A stretch of 64,000 nt of DNA from Chelatococcus asaccharovorans (GCF_003201475.1 NZ_QJJK01000003.1:310001-374000), one strand, 5' to 3'. Positions 35,838-48,343 are shown, counted from the first letter of the stretch. Notes: a model not told the origin generated them from the sequence alone. Numbers and translations are program-made.

Positions 35838-35919
35838 ATGGCTTGGGGTGCCTCGCGTTCCGCGGGGCTGAGATCATACCCATCGAACCTGTCTGGGTCA
35901 TGCCAGCGTAGGGAGCCTC
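35838..35919 (+). promoter_or_regulatory. TPP riboswitch (THI element)
   Basis: The conserved thi-box segments appear in order: GGGGTGCC, GGGGCTGAGA, ACCC, GAACCTGTCTGGGTCATGCC and GCGTAGGGAG. This is the thiamine-pyrophosphate aptamer. The purine-rich AGGGAG at its 3' end also serves as the ribosome site 6 bp before thiO, so TPP binding probably blocks translation directly. It controls thiOSGE. Confidence 0.96.
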
Positions 35920-35921
35920 GA

Positions 35922-37076
35922 ATGGTTCAAGATAATCGCGCAGGTCAGGGCAGGGTTGCCGTGATCGGCGCCGGCGTGATCGGCCTGTCGATCGCCTGGC
36001 GCCTCGCCCAGCGCGGCCTCACCGTCACGGTTTTCGACAAGGGGGAAGCCGGCCAGGGGGCGAGCCACGCCGCCGCCGGCATGCTGGCCGCCTGCGCGGA
36101 AATCGAGCCGTCCGAAGAGCGGCTGCTGACCCTCAACAGGGCAAGCCAGGCGCTCTGGCCCGACTTCGCCGCCGAGCTCGAGGCGGCAAGCGGCGAGCCC
36201 ATTGAGCTGCGCACCGAGGGCACCTTGATGGTGGCGCTCACGGCCGACGACGCGGCGAAGCTGCGCAACCATGCGGATCTGCAGGCGCGGCTCGGCCTGC
36301 CCGTGTCGTGGCTGACCGGTCGCGACATCAGGCGGCTCGAGCCGGCGCTGGCCCCCGGCGTCGCGGGTGGCGTGTCCTCGCCGGAGGATCATCAGGTCGA
36401 CAACCGAAAGCTCGCCAAGGCGTTGCGGATCGCGGCCCTGCGGGCCGGTGTCACGTTGTCCGAGAATACGCCGGTCGAAGGCCTTTCCATCAGGGACGGC
36501 CGCATCGAGGGCGTTCTTACCGCAGGCGGCCTCTGTGAGGCGGACAGCGTGGTGCTGGCGGCCGGCCCCTGGTCCCGCGGCATTCCCGGCCTTCCGGCTG
36601 AAGCGCGCCCGGCCGTTCGGCCGATCAAGGGCCAGATGCTCTCCCTCGCCATGGATCCGGCGGCGCCACTATTGCGGCATGTGGTATGGGCGCCTGGCGT
36701 CTATCTCGTGCCACGCCTGGACGGCCGCCTCATCATCGGCGCGACCGTCGAGGAAAAGGGCTTCGATACCGCAATGACCGCCGGCGGCCTGCTCTCGCTG
36801 CTGCATGCGGCGTGGCGCGCACTCCCCGGCATCGAGGAATTGCCGGTCCTCGAAACCTGGGTCGGCCATCGTCCCGGCAGCCGCGATGACGCACCGATCT
36901 TCGGTGCCGGCCCGGTCGAGGGGCTCGTCTATGCCACGGGACACCATCGCAACGGCATCCTGCTGACGCCGATCACGGCTGATCTCATCAGCGATTTCGT
37001 CGTGAGCGGCCGGCTCGATCCCTTGGCCGCACCCTTTGGCTTCGGACGCTTCGCGCGTCCCGCGGCGGCGGCCTGA
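35922..37076 (+). CDS. thiO: Glycine oxidase ThiO
   Basis: A 384-residue FAD-dependent amine oxidase that turns glycine into iminoglycine for the thiazole half of thiamine. Evidence: the Rossmann motif VAVIGAGVIGLSIAWRLAQR, the GASHAAAGMLAACAEIEPSE segment, VLAAGPWSRG, RPIKGQM and the C-terminal YATGHHRNGILLTPITA. ATG 35922 lies just after the riboswitch; the frame runs into the aptamer only by chance. First gene of thiO-thiS-thiG-thiE. thiC, often first in this operon in Rhizobiales, is absent. Confidence 0.96.
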   Translation: MVQDNRAGQGRVAVIGAGVIGLSIAWRLAQRGLTVTVFDKGEAGQGASHAAAGMLAACAEIEPSEERLLTLNRASQALWPDFAAELEAASGEPIELRTEGTLMVALTADDAAKLRNHADLQARLGLPVSWLTGRDIRRLEPALAPGVAGGVSSPEDHQVDNRKLAKALRIAALRAGVTLSENTPVEGLSIRDGRIEGVLTAGGLCEADSVVLAAGPWSRGIPGLPAEARPAVRPIKGQMLSLAMDPAAPLLRHVVWAPGVYLVPRLDGRLIIGATVEEKGFDTAMTAGGLLSLLHAAWRALPGIEELPVLETWVGHRPGSRDDAPIFGAGPVEGLVYATGHHRNGILLTPITADLISDFVVSGRLDPLAAPFGFGRFARPAAAA

Positions 37077-37177
37077 TCATGGGCGCGTTGATTGGGCGCG
37101 GACCGGATCCCGCTCGCCGGGATGATCGTCATGGAGTGTGCGGAGGGCACGAGAGGCTGCCCCCTGGAGTGGAAATG

Positions 37178-37384
37178 ATGTCTGAACTCATCCGCGTGAA
37201 CGGCGAGGAAGCGGCCCTCGCGGTCGCAACCGTCGCGGAACTCGTGGCGTCCCGCCTTGCGCCCGATGCGCGCGGCGTCGCGGTGGCGCTGAACGGTGCC
37301 GTCCTGCCCAGGGCCAAGTGGCCGGAGACGCGCCTTGCCGCAGGTGACCGCGTGGAAATCGTCCGCGCCCGGCAGGGAGGCTGA
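37178..37384 (+). CDS. thiS: Sulfur carrier protein ThiS
   Basis: A 68-residue ubiquitin-like carrier whose C-terminal Gly-Gly (RARQGG) is adenylated and thiocarboxylated to donate sulfur to the thiazole. SELIRVNGEE, VAVALNGAVLPRAKWPETRL and GDRVEIV fit the family. Start at 37178 (or the adjacent ATG 37175) is supported by GGAG upstream and by length; the frame from 37079 adds unrelated residues. It is 3 bp from thiG. Confidence 0.95.
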   Translation: MSELIRVNGEEAALAVATVAELVASRLAPDARGVAVALNGAVLPRAKWPETRLAAGDRVEIVRARQGG

Positions 37385-37387
37385 GCC

Positions 37388-38185
37388 ATGCATACCGTCT
37401 ACACACCTCCGACCTCCGATGATCCCCTGGTCATCGCCGGTCGCGCCTTCACCTCGCGCCTCTTCCTCGGCACGGCCGGCTATCCCAACCAGCAGGCCAT
37501 GCTGGATGCGGTGGCCGCGAGCGGAACCCAGTTCGTGACCGCCTCCTTGCGGCGTATCAGCCTCGACGGCTATGAGGAAAGCCTCATCGACGTGCTTGGG
37601 GACCGTGTCGGGTTCCTTCCCAATACGGCGGGTTGCCAGACGGCGCGCGATGCGATCCTCACCGCGGAGCTCGGGCGCGAGGCACTCGAGACTCATTGGG
37701 TGAAACTGGAGATCATCGGCGACCGCGAGCTGCAATATCCCGATGTCGAGGAGCTCCTGATCGCGACCGCCGAGCTCACGGCCAAGGGCTTCATCGTGCT
37801 GCCCTATTGCACCGAGGATCCGGTCGCCTGCCGCAAGCTCGCGGATGCGGGTGCGGCGGCGGTGATGCCGCTCGGTTCGCCGATCGGCTCGGGTCTCGGC
37901 ATTTCCAACCCCCATCTCATCGAGCTCGTCTGCAGCCGCAGCCCGGTACCGGTGGTGCTCGACGCCGGCATCGGCACGGCCTCGGATGCCGCTTTCGCCA
38001 TGGAGCTCGGCTGTGCGGCGGTGCTGCTCAACACCGCCGTATCGCGCGCCGACGATCCCGTGCGCATGGCTCGCGCCATGCGCTACGCGGTGGAGGCCGG
38101 GCGGCTCGCCCATCTCGCCGGGCGGATTCCACGCCGCCGCTATGCCGAACCGTCGAGCCCGCAACTCGGCCTCGTCGAGAGCTGA
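37388..38185 (+). CDS. thiG: Thiazole synthase ThiG
   Basis: A 265-residue TIM-barrel enzyme that assembles the thiazole phosphate ring from deoxyxylulose phosphate, ThiS thiocarboxylate and iminoglycine. Schiff-base Lys106 lies in [12 protein letters not shown]. Other motifs: [45 protein letters not shown] and [20 protein letters not shown]. The TGATG overlap with thiE couples their translation. Confidence 0.97.
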   Translation: MHTVYTPPTSDDPLVIAGRAFTSRLFLGTAGYPNQQAMLDAVAASGTQFVTASLRRISLDGYEESLIDVLGDRVGFLPNTAGCQTARDAILTAELGREALETHWVKLEIIGDRELQYPDVEELLIATAELTAKGFIVLPYCTEDPVACRKLADAGAAAVMPLGSPIGSGLGISNPHLIELVCSRSPVPVVLDAGIGTASDAAFAMELGCAAVLLNTAVSRADDPVRMARAMRYAVEAGRLAHLAGRIPRRRYAEPSSPQLGLVES

Positions 38186-38808
38186 TGCTCCCGCAGCCCC
38201 CCCTGCTGGTCGTCAGCGATCGCCGACAGGCCGTGCGGCCACTGCCGGAGATCGCTGCGGAAATCTTCGCCGGCGGATGTCGGTGGTTCAGCTTGCGCGA
38301 GAAAGACTTATCGAGAGATGCTCAGATAGCACTTTTGCTTGAGATCAAGGCGTCGGCTCACACGTTCGGCGCTGTGGTGAGCGTCCACGGGGACCTGGCG
38401 GTGGCCGAGGCGGCCGGTGTCGGCGTGCACCTTGCCGCGGCCGGAGATGCGCAGGCCGCGCGTGACCGGCTCGGGCCGGATGTGCTCGTCGGGCAATCGG
38501 TGCACAATCCAGCCGAGGCGGCAGCAGCGCCGGCCGCCGCGCTGGACTATGTCGTCGCGGGGCCTGCCTTCCCAACGGCCAGCAAACCGGGCTACGGACC
38601 CGCACTCGGTCCCGAGGGTCTCGCAGCGATCGTGGCGGCGACCACGCTGCCTGTCATCGCCATCGGCGGCATCGACGCCGCCGCGATCCCCTCCTGCCGC
38701 CGCGCGGGTGTCGCCGGTGTCGCCGTCATGGGCGGCGTGATGCGGGCCGAGGATCCCGCAACTGAGGTGCGTGAGCTCCTCCGCGCTTGGAACAGCGCGA
38801 CGCCATAG
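38185..38808 (+). CDS. thiE: Thiamine phosphate synthase ThiE
   Basis: A 207-residue TIM-barrel enzyme that couples the pyrimidine and thiazole halves of thiamine. Evidence: WFSLREKDLS, VSVHGDLAVAEAAGVGVHLA, LVGQSVHN, VVAGPAFPTASKPGYG and PVIAIGGIDAA. ATG 38185 overlaps the thiG stop by one base; the frame upstream is inside thiG. The branch is shared with the TenI regulator, but the operon context favours ThiE. It is last in the operon; no terminator was recognised. Confidence 0.94.
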   Translation: MLPQPPLLVVSDRRQAVRPLPEIAAEIFAGGCRWFSLREKDLSRDAQIALLLEIKASAHTFGAVVSVHGDLAVAEAAGVGVHLAAAGDAQAARDRLGPDVLVGQSVHNPAEAAAAPAAALDYVVAGPAFPTASKPGYGPALGPEGLAAIVAATTLPVIAIGGIDAAAIPSCRRAGVAGVAVMGGVMRAEDPATEVRELLRAWNSATP

Positions 38809-38840
38809 CTGGGCCCCTCGGGCGAGCATTCTCAACCTTC

Positions 38841-38912
38841 ACGCCAAGCGATCCCCACACGCCAAGCGATCCCCACACGCCGAGTGATTCCCACACTCCA
38901 AGTGATTCCCGG
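38841..38912. repeat. Tandem repeat, four 18-bp units
   Basis: Units begin at 38841, 38859, 38877 and 38895. The consensus is ACGCCAAGCGATCCCCAC; the first two are identical and the last two have drifted. Confidence 0.9.
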
Positions 38913-38955
38913 GCTGCTATGCAGCCCGCCGGGGATTGACACCAGGACAGCCCCC

Positions 38956-39137
38956 GCGCCGATCCCTCCCCTTCAGGGGAGGGTGGCCTCGCGTGAGCGA
39001 GGTCGGGTGGGGGACACGAGGCAAGAGGCGCTGCCCCGTGGCCAGTACGTGTTCCTGCCTTTCGGTCGGGTCAGCGTCAGGTGGGCCCCACCCGGCGCCT
39101 GCGGCGCCACCCTCCCCTGAAGGGGAGGGATCGGCGC
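38956..39137. repeat. 182-bp MITE-like element with perfect 32-bp terminal inverted repeats
   Basis: Bases 38956-38987 are the exact reverse complement of 39106-39137 (32 of 32). Each end is itself palindromic around CCCTCCCCTTCAGGGGAGGG. The 118-base interior has no open frame of note and contains a further GC-rich palindrome near 39080-39095. Confidence 0.8.
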
Positions 39138-39236
39138 GGCGCGTCTCCCGCGTGTCTTCTCCGGCCTCGCGTAGCGACGGGAAGGGGATCCCGACGGTCA
39201 ACCTGCACAGACTGGGAGGAAGACCATGCCTCGCGC

Positions 39237-39701
39237 CTACCCGCGCGCGCGATAGGGCGGCACGCCCTGGTCGGGCAGGAACAGGCCCTCGGGTGGCGCG
39301 CCGGTCTGCCAGAACACGTCGATCGGAATGCCGCCGCGCGGATACCAATAGCCGCCGATGCGAAGCCATTGCGGTTCGAGAAGACTGGCGAGCCGAAGGC
39401 CGATCGAGACGGTGCAGTCCTCATGGAACGCCCCGTGATTGCGGAAGGCGTGCAGATAGAGCTTCAGGGATTTCGATTCGACGAGCCATTCACCCGGCGC
39501 ATAGTCAATGACGAGTATGCCGAAATCCGGCTGGCCGGTGACCGGGCACAGCGAGGTGAATTCCGGGCAGGTGAAGCGCGCGACATAGCGTGTACCGATC
39601 TGCGGATTGGGCACCCGGTCGAGGTCCGCCTCGTCGGGCGAGGCGGGCAGGGCGCTGGGCCTGCCCAGTTGCAGGTTCCGGGATTTGAGGTCTCTTGTCA
39701 T
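39237..39701 (-). CDS. queF: NADPH-dependent preQ0 reductase QueF
   Basis: A 154-residue type-I QueF, which reduces the nitrile preQ0 to the amine preQ1 for queuosine in tRNA. The nucleophile is Cys52 in [12 protein letters not shown], with Asp59 as acid. The substrate-binding [18 protein letters not shown] carries the family E-S-K-S-L-K signature. Length matches the short single-domain form. It stands alone and is convergent to thiE; no other queuosine gene is in the window. Confidence 0.96.
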   Translation of the reverse strand: MTRDLKSRNLQLGRPSALPASPDEADLDRVPNPQIGTRYVARFTCPEFTSLCPVTGQPDFGILVIDYAPGEWLVESKSLKLYLHAFRNHGAFHEDCTVSIGLRLASLLEPQWLRIGGYWYPRGGIPIDVFWQTGAPPEGLFLPDQGVPPYRARG

Positions 39702-41295
<1,594 letters not shown>

Positions 41296-41353
41296 GCCCG
41301 AAGCACAGCTTCGCACTTGCGACATTCGCATTTGCAATATTCGCAGTTGCAAC

Positions 41354-41385
41354 AATGGCCGGGCAAGTCCCGGCCATTTTTATTT
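41354..41385 (+). terminator. Rho-independent terminator after eno
   Basis: AATGGCCGGG (41354-41363) pairs with CCCGGCCATT (41369-41378) over a 5-base loop and is followed by TTTATTT. It separates eno from the ftsB-pdh genes. Confidence 0.88.
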
Positions 41386-41446
41386 AACATCCCCCGAAAC
41401 CAAGCCTCCTAACTGCTTTTTAACCACGACCGCTCAAGATGATCGC

Positions 41447-41821
41447 ATGGTTGTTCGCAAACGTCGCCGCGCTGTCCTCATCCCCCTCGTGCTCTATGCG
41501 ATATCGAGTGCGGTCGTGGGCTATTTCGTCTTTCACGCGCATCACGGTGCGCGGGGCCTTGAGGCCAAGCGCGAGCTCAAGCGCGAGATGTTTGCCCTCA
41601 ACGATGAGTTGGCAACGCTGAAGGCCGAGCGCGCGTCCTGGGAAAAGCGTGCCTCGATGCTGCGCTCCGACACGATCGACTACGACGTTCTCGACGGTCA
41701 GGTCCGTCAGACGCTTGGATTTGTGCATAAGAACGAAGTCGTTATACTTCTTAACGCTGACGGGGACGGTGCCTCCAAGTCCTTCGCATCGCCTGTCACG
41801 CGTGGGTCGCCATCCCCTTAA
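41447..41821 (+). CDS. FtsB/DivIC-type septum formation initiator
   Basis: A 124-residue bitopic division protein. A basic N-terminus (VVRKRRR) leads into one TM helix (AVLIPLVLYAISSAVVGYFV), then a coiled coil (GLEAKRELKREMFALNDELA, TLKAERASWEKRASML) and the conserved DVLDGQVRQTLGFVHKNEVV. This matches FtsB, which links FtsL and FtsQ in the divisome. It lies between eno and pdhA, the standard alphaproteobacterial position. ATG 41447 is set by the protein family; the ribosome site is weak. Confidence 0.92.
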   Translation: MVVRKRRRAVLIPLVLYAISSAVVGYFVFHAHHGARGLEAKRELKREMFALNDELATLKAERASWEKRASMLRSDTIDYDVLDGQVRQTLGFVHKNEVVILLNADGDGASKSFASPVTRGSPSP

Positions 41822-41964
41822 CTGAAATCCGGTTAAGTTCAAAAAGACGCGCGTTTTCAGGCTGTTAGTTGCAGTTGTATCTAATATTTATGCGGTTTGG
41901 GGCTCGCCAATAGCGCGGGGGTACGTTACATATTCTCCCAAGAACTCGCTTCGGGAGGATGCAG

Positions 41965-43089
41965 ATGTCCCTAGCTGCTCGAAAATCTTCGCGCTCGGAC
42001 GCCAAGATTGACTCCGTGACCTCAGAGGCCGCCGGCTCCCGCCGCGGCAGCCGCGCCGGCAAGGCGCCGGCGAAGAAGACAGCCGCCGCCGCGCGCAATT
42101 CCGCCAGGGCAGGCTCCGCATCTCCAGCCGATTTCACCAAGGACCAGGACCTCGCCGCCTTCCGCGAGATGCTCCTTATCCGCCGCTTCGAGGAAAAGGC
42201 CGGCCAGATGTATGGCATGGGCCTGATCGGCGGCTTCTGCCATCTCTACATCGGCCAGGAGGCCGTCGTCGTCGGCATGCAGGCCGCCGCGAAGGAGGGC
42301 GACCAGGTCATTACCGGCTATCGCGACCATGGCCACATGCTGGCCGCCGGTATGGATGCCAAAGGCGTCATGGCCGAGCTCACGGGCCGCCGCGGAGGCT
42401 ACTCCAAGGGCAAGGGCGGCTCGATGCACATGTTCTCCAAGGAGAAGAACTTCTACGGCGGCCATGGCATCGTCGGCGCGCAGGTATCGCTCGGCACCGG
42501 GCTCGCCTTCGCCAACCGCTATCGTGGCGAAAAGCGCGTCAGCATGACCTATTTCGGCGATGGCGCAGCCAACCAGGGCCAGGTCTACGAGAGCTTCAAC
42601 ATGGCGGAGCTGTGGAAGCTCCCCGTGGTCTATGTCATCGAGAACAACCGCTACGCGATGGGCACCTCGGTGGTGCGCTCCTCCGCCCAGACGGATTTCT
42701 CCAAGCGCGGCTCGTCGTTCAACATCCCGGGCGAGCAGGTGGACGGCATGGACGTCCGCGCGGTCAAGGCAGCCGGCGAACGCGCCCTGGAATGGGCACG
42801 GTCCGGCAATGGCCCGTATATCCTGGAAATGCAGACCTACCGCTATCGCGGCCACTCCATGTCCGACCCGGCCAAATATCGGTCGAAGGACGAGGTCCAG
42901 CGGATGCGCGAAGAGCATGATCCGATCGAGCAGGTCCGTCGCCGCCTCCTGACGGACTGGAACGTGCCGGAAGACGAACTGAAGGCCATCGACGCGCGGG
43001 TGCGCGAGATCGTCAACGAGGCAGCGGACTTCGCGACCCATGATCCCGAGCCCGATCCGTCCGAGCTGTGGGCGGACGTGCTGAAGTAA
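41965..43089 (+). CDS. pdhA: Pyruvate dehydrogenase E1 component, alpha subunit
   Basis: A 374-residue thiamine-diphosphate enzyme subunit that decarboxylates pyruvate with PdhB. The ThDP motif begins [20 protein letters not shown] and continues to ENN. Other motifs: [20 protein letters not shown] and the phosphorylation-loop-like [15 protein letters not shown]. An Ala/Lys-rich N-terminal extension of about 50 residues precedes the domain, as in other alphaproteobacteria. ATG 41965 has GGGAGG 6 bp upstream; ATG 41959 is too close to it. It begins the pdhA-pdhB-pdhC-lpd run. Confidence 0.97.
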   Translation: MSLAARKSSRSDAKIDSVTSEAAGSRRGSRAGKAPAKKTAAAARNSARAGSASPADFTKDQDLAAFREMLLIRRFEEKAGQMYGMGLIGGFCHLYIGQEAVVVGMQAAAKEGDQVITGYRDHGHMLAAGMDAKGVMAELTGRRGGYSKGKGGSMHMFSKEKNFYGGHGIVGAQVSLGTGLAFANRYRGEKRVSMTYFGDGAANQGQVYESFNMAELWKLPVVYVIENNRYAMGTSVVRSSAQTDFSKRGSSFNIPGEQVDGMDVRAVKAAGERALEWARSGNGPYILEMQTYRYRGHSMSDPAKYRSKDEVQRMREEHDPIEQVRRRLLTDWNVPEDELKAIDARVREIVNEAADFATHDPEPDPSELWADVLK

Positions 43090-43177
43090 TCCGTCGGCGA
43101 TCCCGTCCCGGCCCCGGCGCATCGTGCCGGCAGGCCGCCCTCGAAGCGCCCTCAGACCGTTCGCGAAAGTCCATCCC

Positions 43178-44599
<1,422 letters not shown>

Positions 44600-44606
44600 G
44601 GACGAC

Positions 44607-44846
44607 GTGAAGAAGACCGATCTACCCGATCTCGTCATAGAAGCTCTGCGCCATTTGGGTGGCCAAGACGAGATTGTCCCTATCGCTCGGTATATTTGGG
44701 AACGCTACGAAGCTCAGCTCAAGGCGTCGGGAGATCTCTACTACACGTGGCAATACGACATTCGATGGGCTGCGCAGAAGCTCCAAGATTCGGGAACGCT
44801 GCTCAAAACTCGTCGTGGTGCCCGTTCCATCTGGAAACTTACTTGA
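44607..44846 (+). CDS. Small winged-helix protein inserted between pdhB and pdhC
   Basis: A 79-residue protein. The sequence PDLVIEALRHLGGQDEIVPI, WQYDIRWAAQKLQDSGTLLK and RRGARSIWKL resembles the winged-helix domain found at the N-terminus of Mrr-type restriction enzymes, but here it stands alone. It starts 7 bp after pdhB and ends 60 bp before pdhC. Its codon use looks less GC-biased than the flanking pdh genes. It could be a DNA-binding regulator of the operon or an unrelated acquired gene. No catalytic domain is present. Its function is not known to me. Confidence 0.7.
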   Translation: MKKTDLPDLVIEALRHLGGQDEIVPIARYIWERYEAQLKASGDLYYTWQYDIRWAAQKLQDSGTLLKTRRGARSIWKLT

Positions 44847-44906
44847 GGCCGCGCTGAGGCGCATGACCGCAGACAGGCCGGCCGACCGGTTTTTGAGGAA
44901 ACGACC

Positions 44907-46316
44907 ATGCCCGCCAATATCCTGATGCCAGCATTGTCGCCCACGATGGAGAAGGGCAACCTCGCCAAGTGGCTGAAAAAGGAAGGCGACAAGGTCTCGT
45001 CCGGCGACGTGCTCGCCGAGATCGAGACCGATAAAGCAACGATGGAGGTCGAGGCGGTCGACGAGGGCATCCTCGCCAAGATCGTCGTTCCCGAAGGCAC
45101 CGCGGACGTGCCGGTGAACGAGCTCATCGCGGTGATCGCCAGCGACGGCGAAGACCCCAAGGCCGTCGCCGCCAGCGCAGGCACGGGTGGTGCAGCGGCT
45201 GCGCCCGCGAAGAGCGAGGCGCCCAAAGCCGAGCCGCCGAAGAAGACCGAGCCGCCCCAGGACGCCCCGGCCTCGGCTCCGGCCGAAGCCAAGGCATCCC
45301 CCGCGCCGCAGCCGGTCGCGCAACCGCAACCGGCGGGCAAGCCCGCAGCCGGCGAGGGTGGTCGGGTGTTCGCTTCGCCGCTCGCCAGGCGCCTTGCCCG
45401 CGAAGGCGGCCTCGACATCGCCGCGATCCAGGGCTCCGGCCCGCATGGCCGTATCGTCGAGCGTGACGTCAAGGCGGCGCTCGTCGGAGGAACGGCCAAG
45501 GCCGCGCCGGCCCAGCCGGCGGCAGCGCAGGCGGCCGCGCCTGCTCCCGCGCCCGAGGCGGCGCTCGCCACCGGCCCCAGCGACGAGGCGGTGAAGAAAC
45601 TGTTCGAGCCGGGCAGCTACGAGGAAGTGCCGCATGACCAGATGCGCAAGATCATCGCGCGCCGGCTGGTCGAATCCAAGCAGACCGTCCCGCATTTCTA
45701 CCTGACGGTCGATTGCGAGCTCGACGCGCTGCTGGCGCTGCGTGAGCAGATCAACAAGGCCGCCCCGACGGACAAGGACGGCAAGCCCGCCTACAAGATC
45801 TCGGTGAACGACTTCGTCATCAAGGCGCTGGCACTGGCGCTGATGCGCGTGCCGGAGGCCAATGTCGCCTGGACGGAGAGCGTCATGCTCAAGTTCAAGC
45901 AGGCCGACGTCGGCGTCGCGGTCTCGATCCCGGGCGGGCTGATCACGCCGGTCGTGCGCAAGGCCGAAACCAAGTCCTTGTCCACCATCTCCAACGAGAT
46001 GAAGGACTATGCGGCGCGGGCGCGGACGCGCAAGCTGAAGCCCGAGGAATATCAGGGCGGTTCGACCGCCGTGTCCAATCTCGGCATGTTCGGCATCAAG
46101 GACTTCGCCGCCGTGATCAATCCGCCCCATGCCACCATCCTGGCGGTCGGGGCCGGCGAGAAGCGCGTCGTCGTCAAGAACGACGCCCCGGCCATTGCCA
46201 CCATCATGTCGGTGACCTTGTCGACCGACCACCGCGCCGTCGATGGCGCGCTCGGCGCCGAACTCATCTCGGCCTTCAAGCAGCTCATCGAGAACCCGAT
46301 GGGCATGCTGGTGTGA
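44907..46316 (+). CDS. pdhC: Dihydrolipoamide acetyltransferase (E2) of pyruvate dehydrogenase
   Basis: A 469-residue E2 core protein. It has one N-terminal lipoyl domain ([18 protein letters not shown]), a long Ala/Pro/Glu linker, a peripheral subunit-binding domain ([37 protein letters not shown]) and a catalytic domain ending in [15 protein letters not shown] with the active-site His and Asp. The lipoyl domain is nearly identical to that of pdhB, suggesting domain copying. About 190 bp separates it from lpd. Confidence 0.97.
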   Translation: MPANILMPALSPTMEKGNLAKWLKKEGDKVSSGDVLAEIETDKATMEVEAVDEGILAKIVVPEGTADVPVNELIAVIASDGEDPKAVAASAGTGGAAAAPAKSEAPKAEPPKKTEPPQDAPASAPAEAKASPAPQPVAQPQPAGKPAAGEGGRVFASPLARRLAREGGLDIAAIQGSGPHGRIVERDVKAALVGGTAKAAPAQPAAAQAAAPAPAPEAALATGPSDEAVKKLFEPGSYEEVPHDQMRKIIARRLVESKQTVPHFYLTVDCELDALLALREQINKAAPTDKDGKPAYKISVNDFVIKALALALMRVPEANVAWTESVMLKFKQADVGVAVSIPGGLITPVVRKAETKSLSTISNEMKDYAARARTRKLKPEEYQGGSTAVSNLGMFGIKDFAAVINPPHATILAVGAGEKRVVVKNDAPAIATIMSVTLSTDHRAVDGALGAELISAFKQLIENPMGMLV

Positions 46317-46503
46317 GGCCCGCGGCGCCACGCCCGCGCTTGCAGCGCGGAGGCGCCGTGCGCTTGACATCGGCGCGGGACGCGGCCCTCCACTGAGACT
46401 TGGGGCCGTTTCTCGCTCAAAGACCTCTCCCGAGTGGAGAGAGCATGGAGTTTCACTACGCTCGCCCCGCATCCGGATGGAGCGGGGGCATCTGGAGGCG
46501 TGA

Positions 46504-47943
46504 ATGGCCGATCAATACGACATCATCGTCATCGGTGGCGGTCCCGGCGGGTATGTGGCCGCGATCCGCGCCGCCCAGCTTGGCTTCAAGACGGCCGTCG
46601 TGGAGCGCGAGCATCTCGGCGGCATCTGCCTGAACTGGGGCTGCATCCCGACCAAGGCCTTGCTGCGCTCGGCGGAGATCTACCACTACGCCACCCATGC
46701 CAAGGACTACGGCCTCGTGCTCGAAGGCACGATCCGGCCCGATCCGGCCGCCGTCGTGAAGCGTTCACGCGGGGTATCGACCCAGTTGAACAATGGCGTC
46801 GCGTTCCTCATGAAGAAGAACAAGATCGACGTCATCTGGGGTCAGGCAACCGTCACGAAGCCCGGCGAAATCGTCGTCAAGGATGCGGCCAAGCCGCGTG
46901 ACGGAACCGCCGCAGCGCCCAAGGGCACCAAGGGCGCCGGCACCTATGCGGCCAAGCACATCATCGTCGCGACCGGTGCGCGCCCGCGCGTCCTGCCCGG
47001 GCTCGAGCCGGACGGCAAACTGGTCTGGACCTATTTCGAGGCCATGGTGCCGGAGACCATGCCGAAGTCGCTGCTGGTCGTCGGCTCCGGCGCCATCGGC
47101 ATCGAATTCGCGTCCTTCTACCGCACGCTCGGCGCGGAGGTGACGGTCGTCGAGGTGCTGCCGCAGATCCTGCCGGTGGAAGACGCCGAGATCGCCGCAC
47201 TGGCGCGCAAGCGCTTCGAGAAGCAGGGCATCAAGGTGATGACCGGCGCCAAGGTGACCAAGCTCGACAAGAAGGCGGACAGCGTCACCGCGACGATCGA
47301 CGACGGCAAGGGCGGCACCCAGAGCCTCACCGTCGATCGCGTCATTTCGGCGGTGGGCGTGGTCGGCAATGTCGAGAATCTCGGCCTGGAGGCGCTTGGC
47401 GTCACCCTCGACCGCGGGACGATCAAGACCGACGGTTTCGGCAAGACGTCTGTCGCGGGCATCTATGCGATCGGCGACGTCGCCGGCCCGCCGATGCTGG
47501 CCCACAAGGCCGAGCATGAGGGCGTCATCTGTGTCGAGGCCATCAAGGGCCTTCACCCGCATGCCATGGACAAGCTGATGATCCCCGGCTGCACCTATTG
47601 TCACCCGCAGATCGCCTCGGTCGGCCTGACGGAAGCCAAGGCCAAGGAGGCGGGCTACGACATCCGCGTCGGCCGCTTCCCCTTCATCGGCAACGGCAAG
47701 GCGATTGCGCTCGGGGAGCCGGACGGCCTCGTCAAGACCATCTTCGACAGGAAGACCGGCAAGCTCCTCGGCGCGCATATGGTGGGCGCCGAGGTGACGG
47801 AGCTGATCCAGGGCTTCGTCATCGCCATGAACCTGGAAACGACCGAGGAAGAGCTGATCAACGCCGTCTTCCCGCATCCGACCCTGTCCGAGATGATGCA
47901 TGAAAGCGTCATGGACGCCTACGGACGCGTGATCCACACGTGA
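46504..47943 (+). CDS. lpdA: Dihydrolipoamide dehydrogenase (E3)
   Basis: A 479-residue FAD disulfide oxidoreductase that reoxidises E2 lipoyl groups with NAD+. Evidence: the FAD motif YDIIVIGGGPGGYVAAIRAA, the redox disulfide GGICLNWGCIPTKALL, the NAD motif LLVVGSGAIGIEFASF, YAIGDVAGPPMLAHKAEHEG and the C-terminal His-Glu in FPHPTLSEMMHE. A small insertion near residues 120-140 (KPRDGTAAAPKGTKGAGTY) is Ala/Lys/Gly rich. It is last in the pdh block. Confidence 0.97.
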   Translation: MADQYDIIVIGGGPGGYVAAIRAAQLGFKTAVVEREHLGGICLNWGCIPTKALLRSAEIYHYATHAKDYGLVLEGTIRPDPAAVVKRSRGVSTQLNNGVAFLMKKNKIDVIWGQATVTKPGEIVVKDAAKPRDGTAAAPKGTKGAGTYAAKHIIVATGARPRVLPGLEPDGKLVWTYFEAMVPETMPKSLLVVGSGAIGIEFASFYRTLGAEVTVVEVLPQILPVEDAEIAALARKRFEKQGIKVMTGAKVTKLDKKADSVTATIDDGKGGTQSLTVDRVISAVGVVGNVENLGLEALGVTLDRGTIKTDGFGKTSVAGIYAIGDVAGPPMLAHKAEHEGVICVEAIKGLHPHAMDKLMIPGCTYCHPQIASVGLTEAKAKEAGYDIRVGRFPFIGNGKAIALGEPDGLVKTIFDRKTGKLLGAHMVGAEVTELIQGFVIAMNLETTEEELINAVFPHPTLSEMMHESVMDAYGRVIHT

Positions 47944-47968
47944 TCGGCGTGGCACGCAGGCCCGGCGC

Positions 47969-48217
47969 GTGAGCGGCTGGCTGCCCGTCGTCACCGTGCT
48001 GCTCGCCGTTGTCGGCACGGGCCTTGTCTACGGCCGGGCGGCGTCGTGGCCGTGGAGGCTTGCTCAGTCGCTCGTCGGGGCGGTGATCGGCATCGGCGTC
48101 GTCATGCTGGCCCTGGAGGCCCCGCTCGGGCCCTGGCTCAGCCCGGTCATGGCGCTCGCCCTTTCGGCGGTCGTCGTTGGCCTCTCGTTCTATCTCAAGG
48201 CACGCGGCCCGAAGTAG
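47969..48217 (+). CDS. Hypothetical small membrane protein
   Basis: An 82-residue protein with three predicted TM segments (WLPVVTVLLAVVGTGLVYG, QSLVGAVIGIGVVMLALEA, MALALSAVVVGLSFYL) and a short basic C-terminus. I do not recognise a family. It starts at GTG 25 bp after lpdA on the same strand, so cotranscription is likely. A membrane protein of unknown function is all that can be supported. Confidence 0.55.
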   Translation: MSGWLPVVTVLLAVVGTGLVYGRAASWPWRLAQSLVGAVIGIGVVMLALEAPLGPWLSPVMALALSAVVVGLSFYLKARGPK

Positions 48218-48343
48218 CGCGCCAGATGCAGCCCACCGGCATTGTCCACCCCTGATTTCCTGGCTTGAGCGGAACCGTTTGCGTCCGGTCGCGTTTCATT
48301 GGCAACGTGTGCGGAACACATGTCAAAGCAAGGGGCAGGACAT

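Larger units (their letters stand above)
38809..39236. other. Repeat-rich intergenic region thiE to queF
   Basis: 428 bases without a gene. It contains the four-copy 18-bp tandem repeat at 38841-38912 and the 182-bp element with perfect terminal inverted repeats at 38956-39137. The transcripts of thiE (plus) and queF (minus) converge on it. Confidence 0.7.

Noticed and set aside
38841-38912. Tandem array considered as a CRISPR array
   Set aside because: Units abut with no spacers and no cas genes are present.
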